Below, one piece after another: positions 1 to 10,900 of a DNA stretch of 64,000 nt (the first letter of the stretch is position 1; each line of letters begins with the position of its first letter). A model generated the notes under the pieces. It did no database searches and had not been told where the DNA came from. It saw only the letters and a list, made by a program, of their open reading frames with translations. The position numbers and the translations under genes were made by a program. Origin of the DNA: Lactarius indigo (taxonomy: Eukaryota > Basidiomycota > Agaricomycetes > Russulales > Russulaceae); the NCBI GenBank assembly GCA_025766275.1, contig JAFKAC010000048.1, positions 248,001-312,000 of the forward strand, read 5' to 3'.

Positions 1-732
1 AGCGAGCTCCAGGACGGCGGGTCGGCGATGGATGGCTGGGTGGTGAAGAAGGTGCTGTTGTTGTTGTTGTTTGCGGCTTGTGCGCGCGCGGTCGCTGCTG
101 CGGGTGTGGAGGATACTGCGGCGTGTGCGGGGAGGAAGGAGCTCTCGGATGGCGTGCGATTCAGGTCGAACGTGGGGGAACTGGGGCCTGGGGTGGTGGT
201 GGTGGCGGATGAAGTCTCGGTAGTAGAGGCTACTACGTCGTGGGCGTCCGAAGAGGTGGCAGAAGGCTCTTGCATGGAGGACAGGTTGTCGGAGGTGGGG
301 ATATGGACCTGAGCGGCATGTTCGAAAAAAGAAGTCCAGAACTAGACAGGGGGGGGGAAGTGAAATAATACACGTCGAACAGATCAAAGGGTACAGAGTG
401 CATACCTTAGCCGCTTCCCGCACGGGCTCGGTGCCTATCGCGAAACGCTTGACCGCGGGTAGAATGCGATTTGAAAGCACTTGCTGCATCTTGGAAAAGT
501 TGGCATCGATGTCCTTTATCACCACCAGGAATTCGGGTCTAGCGCGTCAGAAACCATGAGAAAAAAGTACCTGGAGCTTCAGGGTGATGAGTTGGTCGAT
601 CTGGTCGATTTGGTCGTTGACTGAGGCGGCAGTGTCAAGCCCCGGGATGGTGATGGACGAGGGATCGGTGCTTGGCTCCCATCGGGGAGGGTTGGGGGGT
701 ATAGGCTTTAGTTCCTTGATGCTTTTCGGCAT
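1..732 (-). CDS. ask1: DASH complex subunit Ask1, 5' part (truncated by window edge)
   Basis: Ask1 is a subunit of the fungal DASH/Dam1 ring that couples kinetochores to spindle microtubules. Exons read 732-571, 513-406 and 341-1, with short GT-AG introns. The N-terminus has the family hallmarks: a PRWEPSTDPSSITIPGLDTA stretch, then DQIDQIDQLITLKLQ, then after the first intron DIDANFSKMQQVLSNRILPA and GTEPVREAAK, then FWTSFFEHAAQVHIPT after the second. Downstream is Ser/Thr/Pro/Ala-rich with an SPTFDLNRTPSESSF patch resembling the low-complexity tail of Ask1. The ATG at 732 directly starts the conserved part. Roughly 200 residues are visible and the C-terminus lies off the window. Family assignment comes from remembered motif similarity; splice sites are read by eye. 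Confidence 0.85.
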
Positions 733-1726
733 CTCAGGCTAATAGTGCTCGTCTTTGTCGTTGTCGTTAACGACAAGAGTAGCGCTTGAGCTTGCCATCA
801 CATGATTATCTCATCGAGAGAACCTGTCCCGGTCGCCGCATTCAACTTGTCCAGAATGATCCAGCGTACTCAAAACCGTGTTCTACTTCTTGGAAAAGCC
901 AACTCTATGGGGAAATCTTATACGGGGTCTGCAAAGGCCGACTAACTTATGCTCTATCATACTTTCTGGTAGCGTGCTGCGCTGAATCACATTCCGACTC
1001 GGGCACTTCGATTTCGGAACAAGTGAACTGCCGATCCTTATCACAGTCACGATCGCTTAGCGGTCGCTTACTGGACGGGGAGCTTGTGCCTCCGCTTTCT
1101 AGTGTATCTGGATCAGGGTTTTTCCCCAACGTCCATGACTTCCCACAGGTTATCCTGGTGTATGCGGAAAATTCGTTCCCGAGTGCTCTCTATGGTCTTC
1201 CTGACGTGGTTTTTTTAGAACCTTCCTGTATACCTCCTTTTCTTCCGGCCTAGATGGTTCCTTTACCGTGGAAAGCGCCCTGGAGGCGCACAAAAAATAT
1301 TGTTATTCCTTCAGATTATAGCGGTGTTGATGTGGGCTCAGGTGCGGGGTCCTACAAACGCTACTCCGAACAGACCGATTCATTCGTTTTCTCTTCGCAG
1401 AGCACGGCAATTCGCAGGGCGAACATGCCAAGTCCAACCCCAGCTCGGAAGGCATAGTGTCTTCTACGGAACTCACCACCTCAACAACACGTAGAGCGTC
1501 TTTACTTGAATCTGACCATGGTACGTGGTTTCTACTGCACTTCATTTCCGTGGGTTCATTCCATCACGCGACATTGGCCAGTGCACACCTCTACGCCTGT
1601 TCCGAGTCCTCCTCCGGCCAGCACCCCACCGCTTTCAACTACTGATACTAGATTTCCCCCTACCATTTCAAGCGATTGTAAGTCAGAAAATCGTGTCATT
1701 GAATGACTCACTGAGGCTGTCACCAG
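733..1726. other. Intergenic region and unresolved 5' end of the next gene
   Basis: This stretch lies between ask1 (leftward) and the Ser/Thr-rich gene (rightward), so it should hold a divergent promoter. Several short open frames exist but none has convincing protein character. A Ser/Thr/Pro-rich reading around 1580-1677 ends at a good donor (GTAAGT at 1678) and may be an upstream exon of the following gene. No start with a signal peptide could be fixed; a hydrophobic stretch near 1300-1350 is a candidate. Confidence 0.4.
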
Positions 1727-3710
1727 CACTGCCTTCTCCTTCTCCACGTCTTCATTTCGCGAGCGAGCCAGTGATCACGACATCGAGCCCGGAACATACT
1801 ACTCGTGTCCCTACAAGGTTCGTTTTGGTCGTCCCTACGATGTTGAGCGAACTACTCACTTGACTGCAGCTCGTCGTCGTCGTTGTCGAGACTGCCTCCA
1901 ACACAAAAGGCAGAACCTTCGGTACATTCAGACATCGTCCTCTCCTCACCTTCGAACCCTAAGGACGTTCCTCCAACTCTCACTTCTTCAAGTAGCATCT
2001 CGTCATCTACTCTCTCTAGCAAGAGCTTCACCACTGACATATCGCATCCAACCACCACATCACTCTCTAGCGACTGCCTGTGGCCCACTAAATGTCAGCT
2101 CGCCGCGAACGAGGCGACTTTGACGAACGTGCCATCCGCGACGATAACGCATGGTCATCTTCCGCTGTCTACTTCTGCCAGTTCGCTTTTCGCGCAGGAC
2201 TATAACACCAAGGCGCACAACAGTATATCACTGAACACGCCAAGTCCTCAACCATCACTCTCACTTGATGGCATTCCAAGGCTCTCTTCGACTTCGAATA
2301 CAATCACGAGCACGAGCACGAGCCCGACCTTGACACGGCCCCCGGGGCAGACTCCTACCTCGGTTCTTCCATTGACCGATGGCGGAAAAAACCCCAACGA
2401 CCAGCCGGTGAAAACAACCACCTCGTTGTCGAGCAGTCTACTCGTTGTGTCGACTCCTCCTGGCAGCAAGACCACTTCTGTGACCACCTCTGTGCTATCT
2501 ACTTCCGTTACCAGCTCTTCTGTTTTAAAAACCAAAATCACGGATAGCATAGTCACCACCGACCACCCAGCTGGCGCGGTGCACACTCTGATCCCCTCTG
2601 ACATTCCGCAGAAGAACAAATCGAAGCCGGAGCCACCTCGGCCAAGTTCTAGTGACACACTGCCTCCCGACTCGACGTCTTTTCCTGGGGAGGTAGGCAG
2701 AATTGCTATATCTACCGCATCCTCTCCCTCTCTCTCCACCACCTCCTTTATTACCTCTACAACCACAACCACTATCCCTTCCCTCACAAGTGTCGATGGC
2801 GTCCGTTCAGCGCCTTTCTCCAAGTGCGTCGTGTCTCCAAACTTTCTTTTTTTTTTTTTCCGGCACGTCTGATCCAGCCCATTTAGTCCCAACCAGTTTG
2901 CTGTCATTGATGATGTCCCGAGCACGACGGACTTCTCTACTCCGACCGCGTTCAGCCAGGATGTCACTGCTTCTTTCACGACGACTACAGCGGTTGTTAC
3001 TTTCTCTCCCATCCAGATATCGGGCACGCCAACCTCTATACCCGTGACACAGACAGTACAAACAGTTCTGCCCACTGTTTTTTCAGGTGTCCCTGCCACC
3101 GGCAACAAAAAGTAGCGACTCGTCACTATCTCGTACAGTAATGTGCTCACCCTGCTTTTTTTTTTTTTTAAAGGTCTGTCCCTGTCGCAGCTATAGTCGC
3201 ACCTGTCTCAGTAGCCCTCATCCTCGTCCTCCTAATCGTCGGTTTCGTGCTCCACCGAAGCCGGCAGAGAGCCAATCGCGCCTCCCAGCCTGCATTCGAC
3301 TTCTCACCACCGGCACCGGCGACCGCGCCGGCCCGGCAGCTGCCACTCAAAGAAGAAGCGACCGTACTCCCGCCTATCCCGACCATGGGCGGCTGGGGCG
3401 AGGCATTTGCGCCTGCGCAGGACCCGTTCGCGGACCCGGACTCTATGCTACCCAACGCAATGCATCTGCCCGACGAGCCGTCCCGCACGGGGGTTCCGGC
3501 TCCGCTCGATCCGTTCATCGACCCGCCGGCACTCGTGTCGACGCCCGCTGATGGCGATGGACCGAGCAGACTCAGCAAGGGCAGCACGTACGATGAATCT
3601 GTCGCGCGTGCTTCAATCTCTTCCAGTCATGTACGCTCGCGCCTTCGCTCGCCGTGGCATGACATTTTGATTTTTTAATTTTTTTTTCGCAGGTCGGGTA
3701 TGCCATGTGA
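1727..3710 (+). CDS. Ser/Thr-rich single-pass membrane protein (5' end unresolved)
   Basis: Exons that keep phase are 1727-1817, 1870-2823, 2878-3111, 3174-3630 and 3693-3710 (TGA stop). The first four encode a long ectodomain very rich in Ser, Thr and Pro, as expected for an O-mannosylated cell-wall stalk. Exon four begins with a clear transmembrane helix (SVPVAAIVAPVSVALILVLL) followed by basic HRSRQR, which fixes an outside-in topology. The cytoplasmic tail holds DPFADPDS and DPFIDPPA repeats. The architecture resembles fungal Mid2/WSC-type surface sensors and many unnamed basidiomycete proteins; no WSC or other ectodomain was seen, so the function is unknown. Two introns carry long T runs before the acceptor. 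An exon ending at 1677 probably precedes this model. Confidence 0.6.
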
Positions 3711-5118
3711 ATGAGGTTGCAATGGTGGGAAGGAGAGATATTTCCGGAGGACGTGCTTCTTCCATTAAGCGATCTGAGTCTGAGATATGTATATCGTTTC
3801 CAAGGTCGATCGACGCTCACTTCTTGTCGGTTCCATTTTGTTTATTTCGTTCGGCTCGCTGACTCGGTAGCCCTAGCAATGGCCCGAGGATACTACTGAC
3901 ATGAGTCGTCATCATCACTCACTCGAGCCACTTTTAGTTCTGCCGTAGTGATCTCTGGCTACCAGATATAGATTGTTATACAGGTTGTGGGACCGCGCGT
4001 GATAAAGTGATCTCGAACAGAAGAAGTTGTTTGATGACGCCACTGCAGTTCGTGAAGGAAGGACTTCGCGTCAAGCTCCACTTTGTTCAAGGACGGTGTG
4101 ACGAAACCCCAACCAACCAGTCGTGCAGAGTCCCGAGTCCTCTTGCGGTATTCATTACTAGACTAGTGGAGGAACTTGAAAGTATTCTCGGTCGACGTGC
4201 GATGTCGGGGAGTTTCCATGTGGCACATCAATCTCTGTGGTTGACCACAATTAGTAGACGGACTCCCCGGGCCAGTGTGGGATCAAGTGTGGGATCATCC
4301 TGGGAGCCGAAAAACTAACTAATATGCTCGCAGATGCGATCTACTAGTAGTATTACCCCACACACACACACTCGACGGGAATCATTGGGGTCCACCGATT
4401 CGGCTCAGACTCCTCGATTGGTGTTGCTGTTTTAACTTTCAACCTCTCAACGTGTCAGTCACAGCTGAGATCGACTTAATGGCGTCACAACAGCCCGGGT
4501 GTTTAATTACTAGTACCCATCGTCGTTATCTCTCTTGCAGTCCTCTCGCTCCTCCACATGCCGGGGCCCAGCCGCGGACAATGGCAGAGAGTTCACAGTT
4601 GTACTCGAGTCGTACTGAATGCCCATCTACTGGTAGCACGAGCATGATTGATTTGAAGTTGATCTTCCCATCGCTGGCAGCACTTGCATATGCTGACAAG
4701 TGCCAGGTGTCCTATCATTGCGTGCCCCATTCAAGTTCGCTTGATTCATTGGGGCATCACCGGCTGCTCTACCTTTGTACCTCATCACCTTTAGATTATT
4801 TTTTAATTTTCTGTTCGCACCAAAGGGACAAAGACAAAACGAGCGACGTTAGTTATTGGTATTCTAATCGAGCTAAATTACGATTCCGTTGTTTCACGGA
4901 CGAATGGTACCAAAGATAAGAAACAATTAAGAAAAAACCCAGGGTATTCTGACGTCGAGTTTGTCCAACAGAGACGTGAGCTGGGGAGGCTCACGTATTC
5001 GCAAACCCGTTGGTTCGGTGCCTGTGCTCAGGAGATCAGCAACGTCAACTCCAGTATCACGGGGCATTAGACCATCCACTTACTATGATCAGGAACGTGC
5101 GGCGGGTTCTGGTTAGGT
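3711..5118. other. Intergenic, no gene recognised
   Basis: Two open frames (4007-4318 and 4452-4919) lack any domain, repeat or codon character. A short CA run lies near 4360 and a small direct duplication (a GTGTGGGATCA unit) near 4275-4300. Nothing else supportable was seen. Confidence 0.5.
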
Positions 5119-5774
5119 TTAAGATGCTGGGAGTGATGGGACCGGGCCCGATGGGACTGGGGCAGGAAGCGAGGGGACTGGGACTGGGACCGAGGGGACT
5201 GGAACTGGGAGAGATGGGACTGGAACTGGGACCGAGGGGACTGGAACCGGAAGCGATGGAACTGGGATCGGGACTGACGGGACTGGGACTGGGACTGACG
5301 GGACTGGGACTGGGACTGACGGGACTGGGACTGGGAGCGACGGGACTGGGACAGGGAGCGATGGAACTGGTACCGGGAGAGATGGGCCTGGGACTGGGAG
5401 AGATGGGACTGAGACCGGGGCCGATGGGACCGGGGCGGGAAGCGAAGGGACTGGGACCGGGAGTGAGGGGACTGGGACAGGAAGCGATGGAACTGGGACT
5501 GGGACTGATGGGACAGGGACTGGGAGCGATGGGACTGGGACAGGGAGAGACGGGACTGGGATCGATGGGATAGGGGATAGGTGCTCGGCTGGGAGTACAG
5601 GACACAGACCAACAGGGTCACAGAAATCATCACCAAGGGGATTAAATCATTCAGGTTTGTAAAAAGTACGCATTGGCTCAAACAGAACGCACCATCATTT
5701 TCCCGTCGCTGTGCCACTGGAACAGCAAGGGCAAAAGCAACAAGATAAAGTGCAAGGGTGATTCTTGTGAACAT
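5119..5774 (-). CDS. Secreted repeat protein with SLPVPVP heptapeptides
   Basis: Predicted secreted protein of 183 aa from two exons, 5774-5693 and 5588-5119. Exon 1 starts with a textbook signal peptide ([20 protein letters not shown]) and ends at a consensus donor GTGCGT, phase 1. After a 104-nt intron with acceptor CTCCCAG, exon 2 is almost wholly a heptapeptide repeat of type S(L/V)PVPVP, stopping at TAA 5121-5119. The ATG at 5774 is preferred over an in-frame ATG at 5834 because the TATA element at 5854-5861 would place transcription start near or after 5834. A weaker donor (GTACTT, phase 0) would instead give an [12 protein letters not shown] repeat. No family recognised; cell-wall or hydrophobic surface roles are conceivable. 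Confidence 0.6.
5130..5585. repeat. 21-bp minisatellite within the secreted-protein gene
   Basis: The plus strand repeats a GGGACT-based unit, most regularly a 21-bp unit of three GGGACT-like hexamers plus GAC/GAG variation (cleanest near 5275-5345). Because 21 is a multiple of three, all three minus-strand frames stay open across it, coding PVPVPSL-, SPSPVAP- and SQSHRSQ-type repeats. Confidence 0.85.
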
Positions 5775-5853
5775 CGTTGTCTTCGCAATTGGATGAACTG
5801 GTGGCGAAGTCGAGGTTGGGGATGATGATGACAAGATTGGAGAACATGTAGCT

Positions 5854-5861
5854 TATTTATA
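5854..5861 (-). promoter_or_regulatory. TATA box of the secreted repeat protein
   Basis: The minus strand reads TATAAATA here, 80-87 nt upstream of the ATG at 5774. It fits a focused fungal promoter with a short 5' UTR. Confidence 0.55.
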
Positions 5862-7904
5862 CCCAAGGTCGCATGAATCTTCCCTACCAAGAGTGAATGC
5901 GTTTTCAACTTCAAACAGCACCCAGTGGCTCGGCGCACGAATACACAGTCATGTCCCGGATTGCTGGCACCTTAGCCGAACACAAGATGTCGTGTCGTCT
6001 TCCAAGAGTGGCGTAACGAAGCGTTGTCACCTGTGATCGTACTCGAGAAACCAAGAACGGTGTAGCATTTTCATGTATCTCTGTTTTGGGATACAGTCCG
6101 TGGATGGTAGCGACGTCAAGCTTCAAGCTTCAAGAGCGGCGTGGTCAGTTGCGCTAACCTGAGGTTATGAACGATACTCCAATGGAATTAAGTTGCAGTG
6201 CACCGGATTAATATGACAAAGCTAGTCAGCGCATGAGCAATGTGATCAGCCATGGCCCATGGGTGCATGAACTAGTGGGGTTTCTGGCCTGATTACTAGC
6301 GGAAGCGGACTCGACTCAGATCGTCGAGCACGTGAGCCCAGATCCTTGATGCAGGATATGGCTTATGGCACAATGATGGACTTGAACTTGAAGTACTATA
6401 ATACAGTACAGTAGGTTCTAGTGGTGTGCTTCTCGCTCTGCTATGAACGCTATGAGTGAGGACTGCGTGCCAATTGTCCTGACAAGGACATGCTCCATTT
6501 GTTGCATCGTGGCTGCGATACTGTGTCACACCAGATGCCGCATCAGTCAAGGCATCACTATCGCACCATCTTTTCCTACGAAGCGGAAAAAATGCGACGA
6601 GTGCAAAAACACACTGCTAATTAAATTATATTGAATAGTCTCACTCCGCTCTCGTGGTAGACCCGGGAAACTATAGTACAATATGTTTTGCATCAGGAAA
6701 ACAAAACGTTACTAGGAGCACTAGCCATGACTAGTGCTGACTAGTGACACCCAAATATGGTAGGAGCTAGTTCCCCTAGTCACGGCTAGTCAAAATTTGT
6801 TTTGCTGATGTGGGGACCCCTTGCAAGCGTCCAGCCAACCGGTATGGCAATATACAGACCTTCGCGTCCAACTCTTGCTGCTAAAGCTCAATATAGTTAG
6901 TTCTGGGTGTAGCAAACTCATTTCTATTTGCGGAAGTAATAGTGATAAATGGGGCACTTCTGTAATTCAGTAGACTGCGCTAGGCTGAGGGCGAGGACGT
7001 TAGTAACAGCGGAGTAGCAAGTCTCATACTCTAAACCGCATCTTGCGAGTAGCGAAGAATGGTGTGAAGGTTTCAGTCTGCACAGAAACTGACACGTACT
7101 GACGTCCAAATCGAAGTACTGTAATAGTTGATTCGACGTTTAATGTATGAAGAATGAGGGATCCGAATGCACTCACAGCGGTCAGGCACTTGGAGCAACG
7201 AACCATAGGGCATCGGGTCAGTACAAATGAAGAAAAAGATATCTGATGCCTGAGGCTCTGCCCGTAAATCGGGGAGCTTAGGCCACTACAAACTGTCGAA
7301 AAAAATTGGTTCTCCACTGCCACCTTCTATAATACTGAGCTGGACGAATACGTACTACATTCAAGTATTTCAATACCCATACCCCGATTGGGGCCTGTGG
7401 ATATGTAGTGACTGCAAACTTGTCTTCCTTCGTTGCAGCTTGCACGTTGCAAACTTTCTGGCATCACATTAGTGCTAGTCGGCGAAAGGTTAACTCTTTT
7501 TCCCCGAAGCGGATTCAAATCTTGAGTTGAATAGCGTTCTCTTTGCGAGGTCGACATACCATTTTTCTAGATATAGGACGTTATCCTGTCTGAAAGAAGG
7601 ATATACACACCACCCATCGCAATGTTGTTCCGGTCGCCAATCTGAGGTCACAGTCATCGACCGCAAATGGTGGGAAAGTCGTGGAAAGTCGTGACTTTTA
7701 CCTGAGGTACCCGGCCCGGGCAACTGCACTTCTGGTACATGAGGAATTTCGTTTTGTGGACCTTGAGCTTTCCTCGTAGGGTCTCGGAGCTCTGATGAAT
7801 GAAACAAATTTCAAGGCCATCATACAGTACCACATAAATAAATCCCGAGACTCGACATCAAGAATATACAAGATTTCGTTGTTTTACCCCCTCTTACAAC
7901 TCGA
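5862..7904. other. Intergenic, no gene recognised
   Basis: About 2 kb without a convincing coding frame. A CTAG-rich patch at roughly 6710-6790 carries several ACTAG/CTAGT repeats in both orientations and may be a decayed small inverted-repeat element; termini could not be defined. The right part should contain the 3' UTR of the giant gene that stops at 7905. Confidence 0.4.
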
Positions 7905-10900
7905 CTACAGGTCGCTTCCCAATGGGCGAGCATTCAAAACACGACCTAGATCTGTCCCACCGTATCCCATACCCTTCCTCCTCAGCCCCGTCAATTTCTT
8001 GAACGTCGCTATTGCACTGGTGGTAAAAGGCGACTCTTCCCCGGTTCGGTGCGCCGGGAGCACAAACCCGTCAACCTCGATCTGCGCCGCCCCGGGATGT
8101 GCCATGTGTAGCCCAAGCAAAACGCATACCCTCTCGTACTCCTCTCTATTGTCGAAGTAGAGTTGCCCTGCGAATAGGTTCAATAAAGTTCGGACGTGCG
8201 CAGGGGCAGTCCAAGTTTCTGCCACCGACTCCGGGATCGAATAGAAAGCCAAATCAGAGAAGGAACGCATCGAGGCAGCAACCCGTGGAGCATAAATGTG
8301 TAGCTGGACCTCCTTGCTCTTTCGAATGATAGGAAGCAGCTCATTCGCTTCATAGGGGCTGATGACTATGACGGTGCTGTATTTCCCTGAACCACTAGAT
8401 AGGATCCAGTTGACTGGGCGGAGGTAGTCTGTCAGGTTAGCGCCCACAGAATTTGTGGTGGTGGTGACGAAACCTGCTGTCGCGAATGGAGAAGGAGACC
8501 ATGCTGCCGCCAGACCTAGTTCCTTGTCCACGCCAGTTGGAACGAATAGCGAATATATGTACTTCGACGGGCTGGGGACTTTACCCGTTTTCACAAAGGT
8601 GCGGATGTCCTCGTGGACGATGTCTTGCGCCGGTCTGACCTTCACAGGTTGCTCTACTTGACGCTCCGTCTCCATCTCATGATTCACTTCGCGCTCCTGT
8701 TCCTCTGCTACCCTAACGTCGATCGATTTAATCACTGAAAGTTGTTCTATGCGTTCGCGCAGGGCCGGAATTTCGTTGATCGCGATAAATGCGCCAGCTC
8801 CTCCTGCTCGTAAGATGGGGTCGTATGTTTGTTCCAAAGTCCGCGATTCGGGTTGCATCCAGGCATCTCTCAGGGCGCCTTTGTTCCCAGTTGAACTGTA
8901 CTGTTTGTATGCCGCAAAACGCTTATGGTGATCGAGCCCTTGCTGTGCCCAATGTGGAAGGTGGCGACGTATGTCTTCGCAGGTCTCGTGCATGGCCCAG
9001 CGGAGAACGTCTAGTACTCGGATGTGGCTCCCAGAACTCCCAGAAGCCTCTCCACTAGGAATAAGGCCGCAGATGCAGCGATCGACCTCTGCAGGTGCAA
9101 AGAACATCACCGAGTGTCCTTTCCCAAGCTGCCGCATCCGCATACACCCTGTGCCTTATTCAGTGGTTGGCCCCCTTCGGATACCCGAAACACTGACCTT
9201 GCATTAGTCTGTCCTTAGTCACCTTCGGCCCGAGCGTGACGGCCGCGCGAGTTCCCGGAGGAAGCTTCAAGTCGGTTCCTCGGGTGTGTGCGTCGTCAAG
9301 ATATACTACGCATCTCTCTAGCTGCCTGTTATAAGGAGACGAAGAAAATGGTTCGAGTGATCCACTCTGGGTGATCACTGTGAGGTGATCCGAGTCATTG
9401 AAGAAGACTGCCGCCAGGATATCGGGCCGAAGGGAGAGCCAATGTCGGGCCAGGTCCTCGTTCTGAAGTTCTAGCATCTGCGCCCCTACATCTAGTAATA
9501 CTCTGATTTCGGGTTCTTTCTTGACAAGTCGTTGCAAGAAAGCCGCCGCGGACTCCTGTTCTCCGTTACTACCTCCGATACACTCGTAGAAGTCGTTTTC
9601 TGGCTGAAGGAGGTACTGCAAAACGAGAGCATTGGTTCTGAGCTCAGAGACTGGGTCTTCCTGGGTTATTGACGTAGGTAAGAGGTAACGGTTGTCATTT
9701 GTGCCGCTGAAGCCTGTCGTGATGTTTCCCTTGTCTTCGACAAGGTCCCAGGCAGAGGTAGGGAGTTTAGATGGAAATTCCCCCGCGGATCGAGGAAAAA
9801 CTACACGGGACAGATAGAAATCCACCACTCTCGTGTTTCTCAAGAACAATGGCACAAGCAACTCGTTAACCACGGTGTCGTCCTCGATATTTACACCATT
9901 GAGTTGCCGTAGCGTAGCGGGAAGGTCTTCCTTAGACGCTACCCACTGATGGTATTCTTTGTCAGGATCGTCGAGCTTGGCTAGTAAATCGAAGCACTGG
10001 AGCATTTGATCCTTCGATAGCCCCCCGTAGTAATAGCTGAGACACGTTAGGGCGATCGCTACGTCCGGGTGACCGAATTCCGCTCTCAAGCTCGGCACGT
10101 CCTATATAGAACGTAAGTGCCCTTCACCAGATAGTGGATCACGTGCAAGCTTACCTTAGCGCGGTAGGGTACGGCGAGCAAGGTCCGGCTAGGGTCAAGC
10201 CCGTAATCGACCCTCCAACGTCGTTGTTCGAGAACATAGCCGAGGATCCCTTCGCCATCCATCAAGAGCCCGCGGAGCAAGAGAATCCCAGACCACAGGC
10301 TACTTCCTGCGCAACGCGAGAAGATCATCTCTCGATCTTCGTCTGTGACGTGTTTACTGATTACAAAGCGGCGGATGGCCTCTCGAATAGGTGGCGAGAG
10401 AACAGCTAGTGGAAGAGTGGACAGTGCACCTCCGAGGGCGTCGTCGACGATGAGTGACGATATCTGCTGAGAAATCGTACGATCGAGGATCCGGACAGTC
10501 GGGAATCCTCTCCGCGTCTGGTTGAACTCCAACAACTTCGGGTACTTGGAACGTAGTCGCATGGCGTGCACTTTTAGTCGGCTGAGTACTTCTTGAGTCG
10601 TAAGCCATCGATTGGGGTGGTCGTCGACCGGCATCTGTTCCCCAGCAGTATAAACTAGCTGATAGCGCACATGGAGGATTTCGTCGCTCTCGTCAAGCAC
10701 ATCGCGCGATACCTTGGCCACCCAGTCCCCTAAGACACCCAGGTCATTAGCTATTGAGGATTTCTCGCGGTTGCTGTGTGACGTCAGGAAAAGGTTGATG
10801 CGCGTGAGTTTCTGTGAAAGGATGTGTTCGGGCTGGATAACAAGAACGCCACCTTCGTTGACGCATCGCCTGTAAAGATCGCCGATGTTCTGAACTAAGG

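Noticed and set aside
28..312. Plus-strand open frame with a hydrophobic start
   Set aside because: Antisense to the Ser/Thr-rich exon of ask1, which has clear family motifs; the frame is a compositional shadow.
786..1253. 155-codon plus-strand frame
   Set aside because: Starts at TTG, no domain, no hydrophobic or repeat pattern, and cannot be spliced convincingly to the Ser/Thr-rich gene.
2248..3150. 300-codon minus-strand frame
   Set aside because: Antisense to the Ser/Thr-rich ectodomain; Ser/Thr codons read backwards seldom give stops.
5010..5573. Gly/Leu-rich plus-strand frame over the minisatellite
   Set aside because: Shadow of the repeat. Only the minus strand offers a TATA box, signal peptide and intron.
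6710..6790. CTAG-rich patch as a defined MITE
   Set aside because: Many ACTAG words in both orientations, but no clear terminal inverted repeats or target duplication.
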